From Massilibacteroides sp. (GTDB lineage Bacteria > Bacteroidota > Bacteroidia > Bacteroidales > Tannerellaceae): DNA of 50,515 nt. The DNA is taken from positions 1 to 50,515 of the forward strand of contig NZ_JAQWCQ010000022.1 in assembly GCF_028705895.1 (NCBI RefSeq). Direction: 5' to 3'. Positions within the stretch are counted from its first letter, which is position 1, and every line of letters starts with the position of its first letter. Below, piece by piece: positions 1 through 9,699 of the stretch. A model generated the notes under the pieces. That model saw only the letters and a list, made by a program, of their open reading frames with translations. It did not search any database and was not told where the DNA came from. The position numbers and the translations under genes are program-made.

Positions 1-888
1 AGATCAAGGCATTCAGATCACAATTTAGAGGCGTGGGAGATATTAAGTTTTTTATGTACACGCAAAGTTATGTTATATTCTTAACCTATGAAAGGAAGGA
101 TATCCACCGAGAAAATCCGCTGATCCGTTTAACAAAAAATTTAGGACCAGTCCGAAACCCCGGTTGTTATTACACTTATATTATGTCGTATTTAATGAAG
201 TTACCTCTATACGTTAGAACAGATTGTGTACAGAGAATATAAGAAGGTGAAAGAAAAAAAAACAAAATAATAGCGAACTTTATCATTTTCCAACAAACTG
301 TCATCAACCCCAACAGAGCTGTTTTGCCGCATTTTATTAATGAAAAGGATAAAAAATATACCTGAAAAATAAACGCTAAAAAACCACACTAAAAACGCGT
401 GATACAGCATGTCCATTTTTTAGGATTATCAAAATTGAACAAAAAAAGGCAATGGATAAAATACCCCTACTCTTTTTGGAAAAAGACTCTATTCTTTTTT
501 TGAAAACAAAGGATATATTTCAGAAAATAACCTTTTAATTTCTGGTAAAAAGCAGACATTTTTGGTCTATATCTAATATTTATTAGTCTAAAACAATATT
601 AAATAACAAAAAGACAAGGATGGGTATTTTTTACGCGTAAGTAAAAGAACAAAAAAAGTAGCTATTTGTCAAAACAAAACAGGGGAAATCAGGAACTGTT
701 CGATATAAGACATCATTTCAATTATATGCTATATTCTTATCAGGCAAACAACACTTAAAGTAAAACAACATATTTAGGGACGTAAGAACCATTACACCAA
801 CGTGTTGATAACTTTTTATTAATATTTACTATTTATATTGGATGAAAGTGTTTATTTTTACTGTCAAATAGAGAATTGAATAGTAGTT
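1..888. other. gene-poor AT-rich region upstream of the dcw cluster
   Basis: No convincing gene is visible. The short open frames here are low-complexity and lack family resemblance. Positions 407-670 hold one copy of a diverged intergenic repeat whose other copy is at 19996-20249. The mraZ gene that commonly precedes rsmH in bacterial dcw clusters is not recognisable on either strand. No canonical TAnnTTTG -7 element is seen just upstream of rsmH, so the promoter of the cluster was not located. Confidence 0.6.
407..670 (+). repeat. diverged intergenic repeat, copy A
   Basis: This stretch aligns by eye, in the same orientation and at nearly the same length (about 264 versus 254 bases), with 19996-20249. 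Shared blocks in the same order are GCATGTCC at the start, CTACTCTTTTT, AAAGGATATATTTC followed by ATAACCTTT, a block near AATATTTATT, and GCGTAAG followed by a TTTGTC end. The AAAGGATAT...ATAACCTTT block can fold into a hairpin in both copies. An ATG in copy B opens a 70-codon frame, but the equivalent frame stops after four codons here, so the element looks non-coding. Identity is well below that of a recent duplication. Confidence 0.5.
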
Positions 889-1806
889 ATGGAAAAAGAA
901 GGGGTGAGTTATCATGTGCCGGTCATGTTAAACGAAAGTCTTGAAGGTTTAAATATTAGCCCTGACAGCATTTGTGTTGACGTGACCTTCGGAGGAGGTG
1001 GCCACTCTCGTGGAATTTTGAGCCTTTTGGGTGAATCCGGAAGGCTTTTTGGTTTTGATCAGGATGCTGATGCAGAACAAAATATTCCCGGAGATAACCG
1101 TTTCACGTTTGTACGGAGCAATTTCCGCTATCTCTATAATTTCATGCGTTATCACGATGTTGCCGGCAAGGTGGATTGTTTACTTGCCGATCTTGGGGTT
1201 TCGTCGCATCATTTTGACGATAAAGAAAGGGGATTTTCTTTCCGTTTCGATGGTGATCTGGACATGCGGATGAACACACGCTCCGGCAAAACTGCCTCAG
1301 ATATTATAAACACCTATCCGGAAGATAAGTTGGCCGACGTCTTTTACCTGTATGGTGAATTAAAGATTGCCCGCCGTTTAGCTTCTTTATTAGTAAAAGA
1401 ACGGGGCAATAAGCAGCTTCGTACTATTGAAGATTTTCTGGAAATTATTAAACCATTTACAGCAAAAGATAAAGAAAAAAAATTTCTTGCTCAGGTGTTT
1501 CAAGCGTTAAGAATAGAGGTAAATGATGAAATGCGCGCATTGAAAGAAATGTTGCAACAAACGCTTCAGGTCTTAAAACCCGGAGGGCGATTGGTGGTGA
1601 TTACCTATCACTCATTAGAAGACCGACTGGTAAAGAATTTTCTTAAAGCAGGTAATTTTGAAGGAAAAAGCGAACAGGATTTCTTTGGGAACAGACTGAC
1701 TCCTTTCCGAATGATCAACAATAAGGTGATTGTTCCTTCAAAGGAAGAAGTAGAGAGCAACCCAAGGTCAAGAAGCGCAAAATTACGCATTGCCGAAAAG
1801 ATATAA
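889..1806 (+). CDS. rsmH: 16S rRNA (cytosine-1402-N4)-methyltransferase RsmH (MraW)
   Basis: This is the first gene of the dcw cluster and encodes a cytoplasmic SAM-dependent methyltransferase that modifies C1402 of 16S rRNA near the P site. The 305-residue product starts with the family N-terminus YHVPVMLNES and has the SAM loop DVTFGGGGHS at residues 31-40. A LLADLGVSSHHFD motif lies near residues 98-111, and KPGGRLVVITYHSLEDR is in the C-terminal third. The C-terminus NPRSRSAKLR is also typical. The length matches the family. Five bases separate its stop from ftsL, so the two genes are almost certainly cotranscribed. Confidence 0.97.
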   Translation: MEKEGVSYHVPVMLNESLEGLNISPDSICVDVTFGGGGHSRGILSLLGESGRLFGFDQDADAEQNIPGDNRFTFVRSNFRYLYNFMRYHDVAGKVDCLLADLGVSSHHFDDKERGFSFRFDGDLDMRMNTRSGKTASDIINTYPEDKLADVFYLYGELKIARRLASLLVKERGNKQLRTIEDFLEIIKPFTAKDKEKKFLAQVFQALRIEVNDEMRALKEMLQQTLQVLKPGGRLVVITYHSLEDRLVKNFLKAGNFEGKSEQDFFGNRLTPFRMINNKVIVPSKEEVESNPRSRSAKLRIAEKI

Positions 1807-1811
1807 ACAAG

Positions 1812-2168
1812 ATGGAAGAGGGAAAGAAACAACAGAAAAAGGCAAACAAGAAGGAGAAAAGGCTTTCTCTTCTTTACATCCTTGGTGGAGGAATCCTGAA
1901 AGAGGATTTTATTGTCAAGCATACAAAAATGATTGTATTGGTGGTTGTGCTGATCTTTTTCTTTATTGGGAACAGATATACCTGTATGCAGAAACTGAGA
2001 GAGATAGACCGCTTACAACAACAGCTCCGTGATGTTCGCTTTGAAGCACTGTCTATTTCTTCTGAATTAACAGGGAATAGTCGTCAATCGCAAATTGAAC
2101 TTTTAATAGAAGAGCAAGGTATTGAACTGGAAGTGGCAAAGACACCTCCTTATGAGTTATATAGATAG
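1812..2168 (+). CDS. ftsL: cell division protein FtsL-like (FtsL/DivIC class)
   Basis: A 118-residue bitopic membrane protein with a basic cytoplasmic N-terminus (residues 1-37), one transmembrane helix at about 41-56 (MIVLVVVLIFFFIG), and a periplasmic coiled-coil-like stretch rich in Leu, Gln and Arg. FtsL proteins join FtsB and FtsQ in the divisome and help activate FtsWI. Sequence similarity in this family is weak, so the call rests mainly on topology, size and its place between rsmH and ftsI. The start at 1812 is the only one that keeps the basic N-terminus. It lies 5 bases before ftsI. Confidence 0.85.
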   Translation: MEEGKKQQKKANKKEKRLSLLYILGGGILKEDFIVKHTKMIVLVVVLIFFFIGNRYTCMQKLREIDRLQQQLRDVRFEALSISSELTGNSRQSQIELLIEEQGIELEVAKTPPYELYR

Positions 2169-2173
2169 AAATC

Positions 2174-4342
2174 ATGTCGGAAGAAAAAGATACAAAAGAG
2201 CAAATACAGAAAACGAACAGAGTGCTGACCAATTATTTTATTGTGGTACTATTGTTGGGGTTCGTTGTAGGAGGTATTGTCTTTTGCGCCTTCAATACGG
2301 CTTTTGTAGAGAAAGACAGATGGCTGAAAGTAGCAGCCAGCCAACAACGTCCAAACCGGTTGATTCTTCCGGGACGTGGAAATATTTATTCCGTTGACAA
2401 CAAACTAATGGCAACAAGCGCTCCGCGATATTATACCTATATTGATTTTAAAGCAGATGGTTTCAGTGTGGACACATTCCTGCACTCAAAAGCAAACGGA
2501 ATAGACTCTTTATCCATTTACCTGTCCCGGAAATTAAAAAACCGGACTCCTGCAGGTTACAAAGCTCATTTATTAAGAGGATTAAAGAGTAAAAGCCGAC
2601 AATATCCTGTATATGAAGGAAAGATCTCTTTTTCTGATCTGAAAGAGGTAAAAAGATATCCGTTTCTCAGACTAAGTCGTTACAAAAGTGGCTTTTACAC
2701 CAAGGAGATGGTGGAGAGACAAAAGCCATTCGGTTCGTTAGCCTCACGGACTATCGGTGATATTTACGGAGAAATCGAGGCAAGTGGAGTGTCAAAAGGG
2801 AAAAACGGATTGGAGCTGCAATACGACTCTTTATTGCGAGGCAAGGCTGGTTTAAGTTCAGTTCGCCGGTTAGGTGGAGGATGGACTAACGTTGTAGAAG
2901 TAGAACCGACAGACGGGATGGATATACGCACCACAATTGACATCGGCATACAAGACATCACAGAAAAGTCGCTTGTGGACATGTTAAAAAGCATTGATGC
3001 TGAGTCCGGTACAGCTGTTGTGATGGAAGTAAAGACGGGTGAGATCAAAGCGATAACCAACATGGGACGTGTGCGTGATGGGGTTTATCATGAAACTAAA
3101 AACCATGCCGTTGCCGATGAAATAGAACCGGGTTCAACATTTAAAGTTGCCTCCATCATGGTCGCACTCGAAGATGGGCTATGCAGTCCGTACGACACAG
3201 TGGATGTAGGTAATGGTATCTATATGTATAAAGGAGCACGTATGACCGACCACAATATGAATCGAGGCGGTTACGGTCGTATATCTGTAGAACAGTCTAT
3301 CTGGAATTCTTCTAATATAGGAGTCGCAAAGACCATCCTTAAAGGATACGAAAAGAATCCGACAAAATTCGTAGAAGGGCTTTACAAACTGGGACTTACC
3401 ATTCCGTTGAATCTGGAAATACCCGGAGCAGGAAGGGCTAAAATACGTATGCCGAATGACACAGCACTGTATTGGTCAAAAACAACACTCCCCTGGATGT
3501 CATTTGGTTATGAGACGCAAATTCCTCCTATTTATACCTTGACTTTCTTCAATGCGATCGCGAACGATGGGAAGATGGTTCGCCCGATGTTTACAAAAGA
3601 GATACTGAACAACGGAAAGGTGGAAAAAAGTTTCTCTACAGTAGTCTTAAAATCATCTATTTGTTCAGATAAAACACTTGAAATCATACAAGATATGTTA
3701 TTAGGTGTAGTAGAAAAAGGAACAGGAAAAGCTGTACATTCTGATGTTATTCCAATTGCCGGAAAAACCGGCACAGCACAGATTGCGTCAGGTGGGGTTT
3801 ACCGAACAAGCGGACACCAAGTTACGTTTTGCGGTTATTTCCCGGCAGATGAACCGAAGTATTCGTGTATTGTAGTTATCAGACGTCCGAGAATCGGATA
3901 TGCTTCGGGAGGAGCAATGTCTGGTGCCGTTGTAAAACATATTGCAGAGAAAATATATGCGAACTACATGGAGTTCAACGTAGAGTCATTAAACGTGGAT
4001 TCTCTGGCAGTTCTTACCCCCAGATTAAAATCGGGAGGAAAAGAAGAAATAAAACGTGCAATAAATGCATTCGATATAGAAGTAAAGGAAGAGGGAACAG
4101 ACTCCGACTGGCTTACAGCAGACAGAACTGAAACAGGTGACGCTGTTGTTTTAAAAGACCTTACTCTGATTGATGGTTTGGTACCACGTGTAACAGGCAT
4201 GGGGGCTAAAGATGCCGTATTCCTGATGGAAAGTGTTGGTTTGCGAGTAAACTTACAAGGAAGTGGACGCGTGGTTTCACAAAGCATTTCACCAGGTCAA
4301 CGCATAACAAGAGGACAGACGGTCTTATTAACATTAAAATAA
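2174..4342 (+). CDS. ftsI: septal peptidoglycan transpeptidase FtsI (PBP3) with C-terminal PASTA domain
   Basis: A class B penicillin-binding protein that crosslinks septal peptidoglycan with FtsW. Residues 20-42 form the membrane anchor, followed by the PBP dimer domain (about 55-220). The transpeptidase domain carries the three active-site motifs: STFK with Ser321, SSN at 379-381 and KTGT starting at Lys531. The last 60 or so residues (DGLVPRVTGMGAKDAVFLME onward, ending in QTVLLTLK) form one PASTA domain. This extension is absent from enterobacterial FtsI but common in Bacteroidota. The 722-residue length fits that architecture. It sits between ftsL and murE, with an 18-base gap before murE. 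Confidence 0.95.
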   Translation: MSEEKDTKEQIQKTNRVLTNYFIVVLLLGFVVGGIVFCAFNTAFVEKDRWLKVAASQQRPNRLILPGRGNIYSVDNKLMATSAPRYYTYIDFKADGFSVDTFLHSKANGIDSLSIYLSRKLKNRTPAGYKAHLLRGLKSKSRQYPVYEGKISFSDLKEVKRYPFLRLSRYKSGFYTKEMVERQKPFGSLASRTIGDIYGEIEASGVSKGKNGLELQYDSLLRGKAGLSSVRRLGGGWTNVVEVEPTDGMDIRTTIDIGIQDITEKSLVDMLKSIDAESGTAVVMEVKTGEIKAITNMGRVRDGVYHETKNHAVADEIEPGSTFKVASIMVALEDGLCSPYDTVDVGNGIYMYKGARMTDHNMNRGGYGRISVEQSIWNSSNIGVAKTILKGYEKNPTKFVEGLYKLGLTIPLNLEIPGAGRAKIRMPNDTALYWSKTTLPWMSFGYETQIPPIYTLTFFNAIANDGKMVRPMFTKEILNNGKVEKSFSTVVLKSSICSDKTLEIIQDMLLGVVEKGTGKAVHSDVIPIAGKTGTAQIASGGVYRTSGHQVTFCGYFPADEPKYSCIVVIRRPRIGYASGGAMSGAVVKHIAEKIYANYMEFNVESLNVDSLAVLTPRLKSGGKEEIKRAINAFDIEVKEEGTDSDWLTADRTETGDAVVLKDLTLIDGLVPRVTGMGAKDAVFLMESVGLRVNLQGSGRVVSQSISPGQRITRGQTVLLTLK

Positions 4343-4360
4343 AGAATCAGGATAAAGAAG

Positions 4361-5821
4361 ATGAAATTAAAGGAATTGATCAGCTTATTACCCTCTCCGT
4401 CTCTTACGGGAGATACCGGAAAGGAAATAACCGGTATTCAGGCGGATTCGCGTTTGGTAGAAGCCGGAAATTTGTTTATTGCAGTAAGAGGTGTGTCTGT
4501 GGATGGGCATACGTTTATCCCTAATGTCATAGAAAAAGGGGCTGCTGCGATTGTATGCGAAGAGATTCCGGAGGGTATGAAGGATAGATGTTCCTTTATA
4601 CAGGTGAAAGACTCTGCAGATGCGTTAGGAAAATTAGCCTCTGCCTGGTATGGTTCTCCTTCAGAAAAACTAACACTTGTCGGGGTTACAGGAACGAATG
4701 GTAAAACAACAACTGCCACTCTACTATATGATCTGTTCCGTAAATTAGGGCATAAAGCGGGGCTGCTATCTACGGTTTGTAATTATATAGACGGGATAGC
4801 TGTGCCAACCGAGCATACAACGCCTGATCCGTTAACCATGCATGCCCTATTGGCACGTATGGTTGAGGCTGGTTGTGAATATGCGTTTATGGAAGTCAGT
4901 TCGCATGCGGTTGATCAACGCCGTATCAGCGGATTATCTTTTGAGGGAGGTGTGTTCACAAATCTAACCCGTGACCACTTGGATTATCATAAAACGGTGG
5001 ACAATTATCTGAAAGCAAAAAAGGCATTTTTCGACAATCTTCCGGCAACCGCCTTTGCTCTGACCAATATAGACGACAAGGCCGGGCCTGTTATGCTGCA
5101 GAATACTTTAGCGAAGAAACTAACTTATTCATTAAGGACTTTAGCCGACTTCAAAGCAAAAATATTAGAATCGCATTTTGAAGGAACAGACCTGATTATT
5201 AACAATCGGGAAGTAATGGTACATTTTGTCGGACGTTTTAACGCCTACAACCTGTTGGCTGTTTACGGAACGGCAGTTGCTTTAGGAAAAGATCCCGAAA
5301 ATGTACTGATCGGATTAAGTACCCTACATCCTGTTTCGGGGCGTTTTGAAACAATCCGTTCCGTATTGGGATATACGGCTATTGTTGACTATGCGCATAC
5401 TCCGGACGCATTAACAAATGTACTGAATGGTATTCATGAAGTTCTGGAAGGGAATGGCCGCATAATCACGGTTGTTGGAGCAGGAGGCAACCGCGATAAG
5501 GGAAAACGTCCTCTGATGGCAAAAGAAGCCGTTGATAAAAGTGATCAGGTCATCTTGACCTCAGACAATCCCCGTTTCGAAGACCCCGATGCAATTATTC
5601 AGGATATGGTTGCAGGGCTTTCTCCTGCAGATATGGAACGGACTCTTTGTATTACGGATCGTACGCAGGCGATTAAGACAGCCATTATGTTAGCAAAGAA
5701 AGGCGACGTAATACTGATTGCAGGGAAAGGACATGAAGATTATCAGGATGTAAAAGGAGTAAAACATCATTTTGATGATAGAGAGAAAGTACGCGAAATT
5801 TTTAAAACACAAGAACAATAA
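4361..5821 (+). CDS. murE: UDP-MurNAc-L-Ala-D-Glu:meso-diaminopimelate ligase MurE
   Basis: A cytoplasmic ATP-dependent Mur ligase that adds the third stem residue of peptidoglycan. The N-terminal UDP-MurNAc binding domain is followed by the ATP loop [11 protein letters not shown] (GTNGKT begins near residue 111), the central motif [11 protein letters not shown], and the C-terminal domain. The DNPR motif at 402-405 is the signature of enzymes that use meso-diaminopimelate rather than lysine, so the wall is inferred to be DAP-type. At 486 residues it has the usual length. The mraY start is 3 bases after its stop. Confidence 0.97.
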   Translation: MKLKELISLLPSPSLTGDTGKEITGIQADSRLVEAGNLFIAVRGVSVDGHTFIPNVIEKGAAAIVCEEIPEGMKDRCSFIQVKDSADALGKLASAWYGSPSEKLTLVGVTGTNGKTTTATLLYDLFRKLGHKAGLLSTVCNYIDGIAVPTEHTTPDPLTMHALLARMVEAGCEYAFMEVSSHAVDQRRISGLSFEGGVFTNLTRDHLDYHKTVDNYLKAKKAFFDNLPATAFALTNIDDKAGPVMLQNTLAKKLTYSLRTLADFKAKILESHFEGTDLIINNREVMVHFVGRFNAYNLLAVYGTAVALGKDPENVLIGLSTLHPVSGRFETIRSVLGYTAIVDYAHTPDALTNVLNGIHEVLEGNGRIITVVGAGGNRDKGKRPLMAKEAVDKSDQVILTSDNPRFEDPDAIIQDMVAGLSPADMERTLCITDRTQAIKTAIMLAKKGDVILIAGKGHEDYQDVKGVKHHFDDREKVREIFKTQEQ

Positions 5822-5824
5822 ATC

Positions 5825-7084
5825 ATGCTGTATTATCTATTTAATTATTTAGATCAAATAGACCTACCGGGAGCGGGGATGTTTAAATATGTATCATTTC
5901 GTTCCGGCTTGGCACTGATCCTTTCGTTATTTATTTCGACAACGATCGGACGCAGGATCATTGACAAATTACAGCAGCTTCAAATTGGTGAAACCGTACG
6001 TAATCTGGGCTTAGAAGGACAGATGAGTAAAAAAGGCACGCCAACAATGGGAGGTATCATTATAATTATCGCCATTCTTATTCCGGTTTTACTTTGTACC
6101 CGTCTGGAGAACATCTATATTATTCTGATGTTGATCACGACGCTATGGTTGGGTGCTATTGGCTTTGCTGACGACTATATTAAAGTTTTTAAGAAAGACA
6201 AAGAGGGATTACATGGTCGATTCAAAATTGTTGGCCAGGTTGGACTTGGGCTGATTGTAGGTTTGGTTTTGTTCATGAGTCCGGATGTAGTGATTCGTGA
6301 AAATGTTGAAGTCAGAAATGAGAATATTATTGAAGAAGTAAACTTTAAACAGAACGAAACGAAATCGACTAAGACCACGATTCCTTTTCTAAAGAATAAT
6401 AATTTCGACTATGCCAGTATAGTCAGTTGGGCTGGAGATTATAAAGAACCTGCAGCATGGATCGTTTTTGTTCTTGTGGTTATCTTTATTGTAACAGCGG
6501 TATCCAACGGAGCCAATCTTACGGATGGATTAGATGGATTAGCTGCTGGAAGTTCGGCTATTATAGGAGTTGCATTAGGTATTCTTGCTTACATGTCTTC
6601 CCACGTCCGATTTGCCTCTTTCCTGAACATTATGTTTATCCCGGGAGCAGAAGAATTAGTAATTTTTGCTGCTGCCTTTATCGGTGCTACAATTGGATTT
6701 CTGTGGTATAATGCCTTCCCTGCCCAAGTATTTATGGGAGACACGGGTAGTCTTACCTTAGGTGGGATTATTGCTGTTTTTGCCATCATCATTCGCAAGG
6801 AATTACTTATACCGATTCTTTGTGGTATTTTTTTAGCTGAAAGCATCTCCGTAATGCTGCAGGTAGCCTATTTCAAATACACAAAAAAGAAATACGGTGA
6901 AGGAAGGCGTATTTTTAAAATGACTCCGCTTCACCATCATTTTCAGAAGCAAGGAAATGCCGGCATTCAGGCATTATTACAAAAGCCGTTCAATGTTGTT
7001 CCTGAATCCAAAATCGTGGTTCGTTTTTGGCTGATAGGAATTATTTTGGCTGTAATCACTATTGTTACGTTAAAGATGAGATAA
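5825..7084 (+). CDS. mraY: phospho-MurNAc-pentapeptide transferase MraY
   Basis: An integral membrane enzyme that makes lipid I from UDP-MurNAc-pentapeptide and undecaprenyl phosphate. About ten transmembrane segments are visible. Catalytic-site motifs are FADDYIK (Asp116-Asp117), NLTDGLDG (231-238), GDTGSL (from 305) and PLHHHFQ near residue 370. At 419 residues it is longer than the approximately 360-residue E. coli enzyme. The extra length is mostly a hydrophilic insert at about 155-200, rich in Glu, Asn and Lys, between transmembrane segments. Such inserts are known in Bacteroidota MraY. Murein operon context supports the call. Confidence 0.97.
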   Translation: MLYYLFNYLDQIDLPGAGMFKYVSFRSGLALILSLFISTTIGRRIIDKLQQLQIGETVRNLGLEGQMSKKGTPTMGGIIIIIAILIPVLLCTRLENIYIILMLITTLWLGAIGFADDYIKVFKKDKEGLHGRFKIVGQVGLGLIVGLVLFMSPDVVIRENVEVRNENIIEEVNFKQNETKSTKTTIPFLKNNNFDYASIVSWAGDYKEPAAWIVFVLVVIFIVTAVSNGANLTDGLDGLAAGSSAIIGVALGILAYMSSHVRFASFLNIMFIPGAEELVIFAAAFIGATIGFLWYNAFPAQVFMGDTGSLTLGGIIAVFAIIIRKELLIPILCGIFLAESISVMLQVAYFKYTKKKYGEGRRIFKMTPLHHHFQKQGNAGIQALLQKPFNVVPESKIVVRFWLIGIILAVITIVTLKMR

Positions 7085-7087
7085 GAG

Positions 7088-8425
7088 ATGAGCAGGAGAG
7101 TTGTAATATTAGGAGGTGGAGAGAGCGGAGCTGGAGCAGCCGCACTGGCAAAGGCTAAAGGATTCGACACGTTTGTGTCTGACTTTTCTGCTATTCCGCC
7201 CAAATATAAACAGATGCTTGATGATCGCCGGATCGTATGGGAGGAAGGAAAACATACGGAAGAGTTGATTCTGAATGCTGATGAAGTAATAAAAAGTCCG
7301 GGCATCCCGGACAAAGCTCCTATTATTGTTAAACTAAAGGAAAGAAATATCCCTATAATCTCTGAGATCGAATTTGCAGGACGATATACTGCCTCAAAGA
7401 TGATCTGTATCACCGGAAGCAACGGAAAGACAACTACGACGATGCTGATCTATCATATTCTGAAGAAAGCCGGAATGGACGTAGGCCTTGCAGGCAATAT
7501 AGGGAATAGTCTGGCGCTTCAGGTAGCTGAATCACCACATGCTTTTTATGTCATCGAACTAAGTAGTTTTCAGCTTGACAACATGTATGATTTTAAAGCA
7601 GACATTGCCATATTACTGAATATTACGCCCGATCATTTAGATCGGTATAATTATGAAATGCAGAATTACGTAAATGCCAAGTTCCGTATTATTCAAAATC
7701 AAACAGAAGCGGATGCATTTATTTTCTGGAATGACGATCCTGTTATAAGCCGTGAGATCGCAAAACGATCACCGAAGGCAACCCTCCATCCTTTCTCTGC
7801 GGAAGACAAGTCCGGACTGAAAGGCTATACTAAAAACAAGAAAGTGATTATTGAAACATCAAATGGAACTTTTACGATGGAAGAAGATCTATTGGCACTT
7901 ACGGGAACTCATAATCTGTATAATTCTTTAGCTGCAGGAATTACGGCTAAGATTCTGGACATTCAGGACGAAAAAATAAGAGAATCTTTGAGTGATTTTG
8001 CAGGCGTTGAACATCGCTTAGAGAAAGTTTTGCGAATACGTGGTGTTGATTATATTAATGATTCGAAAGCAACAAATGTAAATTCCTGCTGGTATGCTTT
8101 ACAAAGCATGAACACAAAAATTATTCTTATACTGGGGGGAACAGACAAAGGAAATGATTATTCAGAAATAGATGAGTTGGTGAAAAAGAAAGTTCGCGCT
8201 CTTATATTCTTAGGAGTAGATAATAACAAACTTCATGATTTCTTTGATGGAAAGGTAAGTCAGATTGAAGATGCGCGTTCCATGGAAGAAGCTGTTTCAA
8301 AAGCATACAAACTGGCAGAGAAAGGAGATACGGTTTTACTTTCTCCTTGTTGTGCCAGCTTTGATTTATTTAAGAATTACGAAGACAGAGGCGAACAGTT
8401 CAAAGCCTGTGTACGCAATTTATAA
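7088..8425 (+). CDS. murD: UDP-MurNAc-L-alanine:D-glutamate ligase MurD
   Basis: A cytoplasmic Mur ligase that adds D-glutamate. The N-terminal Rossmann domain begins VVILGGGESGAGAA, the ATP loop TGSNGKTTTT is at about 109-117, and ELSSFQLD and LNITPDHLDRY follow in the central domain. The C-terminal domain has NDSKATN and a late SPCCASFD motif. The 445-residue length is standard. It is packed tightly after mraY (3 bases) and 17 bases before ftsW, so it is part of the same transcript. Confidence 0.97.
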   Translation: MSRRVVILGGGESGAGAAALAKAKGFDTFVSDFSAIPPKYKQMLDDRRIVWEEGKHTEELILNADEVIKSPGIPDKAPIIVKLKERNIPIISEIEFAGRYTASKMICITGSNGKTTTTMLIYHILKKAGMDVGLAGNIGNSLALQVAESPHAFYVIELSSFQLDNMYDFKADIAILLNITPDHLDRYNYEMQNYVNAKFRIIQNQTEADAFIFWNDDPVISREIAKRSPKATLHPFSAEDKSGLKGYTKNKKVIIETSNGTFTMEEDLLALTGTHNLYNSLAAGITAKILDIQDEKIRESLSDFAGVEHRLEKVLRIRGVDYINDSKATNVNSCWYALQSMNTKIILILGGTDKGNDYSEIDELVKKKVRALIFLGVDNNKLHDFFDGKVSQIEDARSMEEAVSKAYKLAEKGDTVLLSPCCASFDLFKNYEDRGEQFKACVRNL

Positions 8426-8442
8426 TCAGAAAGGATAGTTGA

Positions 8443-9699
8443 ATGGATCTGGCAAATAAATTATTCAGAGGAGACCGGGTGATATGGATCATTTTCATGT
8501 TCTTATCGCTTATTTCGGTAATAGAGGTCTTTAGTGCAACCAGTACGATCGCTTATAAAAACGTTTATTTCTGGACTCCTATTGTCAGGCACGGTTCGTT
8601 TTTATTGGGTGGTTTTGTATTGATTCTATTATTGCATAATATTCCTTCCCGGTTTTTTCCGGCTTTAATTATCTTATTGCCGATTTCTATTCTCATGCTA
8701 TTGATTACTCCGTTTATTGGAGTCAGCGCGAATGATGCACATCGTTGGCTGGAATTTATGGGAATACAGTTTCAGCCTTCAGAGTTTGCGAAACTGGCAT
8801 CTATCGTTTTTATTGCATTCATGCTGAGCAAACGAGATAAGTTCACCGAAAAACAAATATACAATTCTATCCTGATTGGAGTAGGAACGGCTTGTATTCT
8901 TATTTTCCCTGAAAACTTCTCAACAGCAATTATGCTTTTCGGAGTTTGTTACCTGATGATGTTCATCGGACAGTTATCGGTTAAAAGGTTACTGAAATTA
9001 GGAGCGATATTAGGAGCTACAGGAGGACTACTACTTTGTTTGATGTTATTCACCCCAAAGAGTATTGAACAATACTTGCCCGACCGTTTAGCTACCTGGA
9101 AAGCTCGTATAGAACGTTTTGCCAGTCCGGAAGAACAAAAAGGGGAAGCAGAAGGCACATTCAAAGTAACGGATGATAATTATCAGGAAGTACACGCTAA
9201 AATTGCCATTGCACGAGGTGGGATAATAGGGCAAATGCCCGGACATGGACAACAACGGGATTTTCTTCCTCAGGCTTACTCTGACTTCATCTATGCAATC
9301 ATCATTGAAGAACTGGGATTTATTGGAGGCATGTTTGTTTTGTTGCTCTATGTTATCTTACTTGTACGGGTAGGAATGATTGCCCGGAAATGCGAAAAGC
9401 TTTTCCCAAAATTCCTGGTCATAGGATGTGGATTACTACTTGTAGTCCAGGCATTAGCAAACATGGCGGTTGCTGTGGATCTGATTCCGGTAACAGGACA
9501 ACCCATGCCTTTAGTCAGTCGTGGAGGAACATCAACCATGATTTCTTGTATTTATTTTGGAATAATATTAAGTGTAAGTCGTTTTGGTGCAGGAATAGGA
9601 AATGAAGAGATTCCGTTGGAAGAGCCTTTGGATGAAGATGAAGAAGGAATAGAAACGGAACAAATAAGCAGTGAAACAGAAACAGAGGTGAAGGCATGA
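8443..9699 (+). CDS. ftsW: septal lipid II polymerase FtsW (SEDS family)
   Basis: A SEDS-family glycosyltransferase that polymerises lipid II at the division site with FtsI. The 418-residue product has about ten hydrophobic segments. It carries the SEDS features HRWLEFMGIQFQPSEFAKLA near residues 104-123 and a late PLVSRGGTS motif near 353. The large periplasmic loop includes HAKIAIARGGIIGQ and GHGQQRDFLPQAYSDFIYAI. The C-terminal 40 residues are very acidic (Glu-rich) and presumably cytoplasmic. The last four bases overlap the murG start (ATGA), which indicates translational coupling. Confidence 0.96.
   Translation: MDLANKLFRGDRVIWIIFMFLSLISVIEVFSATSTIAYKNVYFWTPIVRHGSFLLGGFVLILLLHNIPSRFFPALIILLPISILMLLITPFIGVSANDAHRWLEFMGIQFQPSEFAKLASIVFIAFMLSKRDKFTEKQIYNSILIGVGTACILIFPENFSTAIMLFGVCYLMMFIGQLSVKRLLKLGAILGATGGLLLCLMLFTPKSIEQYLPDRLATWKARIERFASPEEQKGEAEGTFKVTDDNYQEVHAKIAIARGGIIGQMPGHGQQRDFLPQAYSDFIYAIIIEELGFIGGMFVLLLYVILLVRVGMIARKCEKLFPKFLVIGCGLLLVVQALANMAVAVDLIPVTGQPMPLVSRGGTSTMISCIYFGIILSVSRFGAGIGNEEIPLEEPLDEDEEGIETEQISSETETEVKA

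Noticed and set aside
207-416. Hydrophobic 69-codon frame on the minus strand upstream of rsmH
   Set aside because: AT-rich DNA gives hydrophobic frames by chance. No homologous family is recognised and it overlaps the start of the repeat copy A.
803-811. DnaA-box-like TGTTGATAA as part of an origin
   Set aside because: It is a single site with one mismatch, with no cluster of boxes and no dnaA or other origin-associated gene nearby.
1790-2032. 80-codon frame overlapping the rsmH end and ftsL
   Set aside because: It is a shifted frame of ftsL, which has the expected topology and tight spacing to both neighbours.
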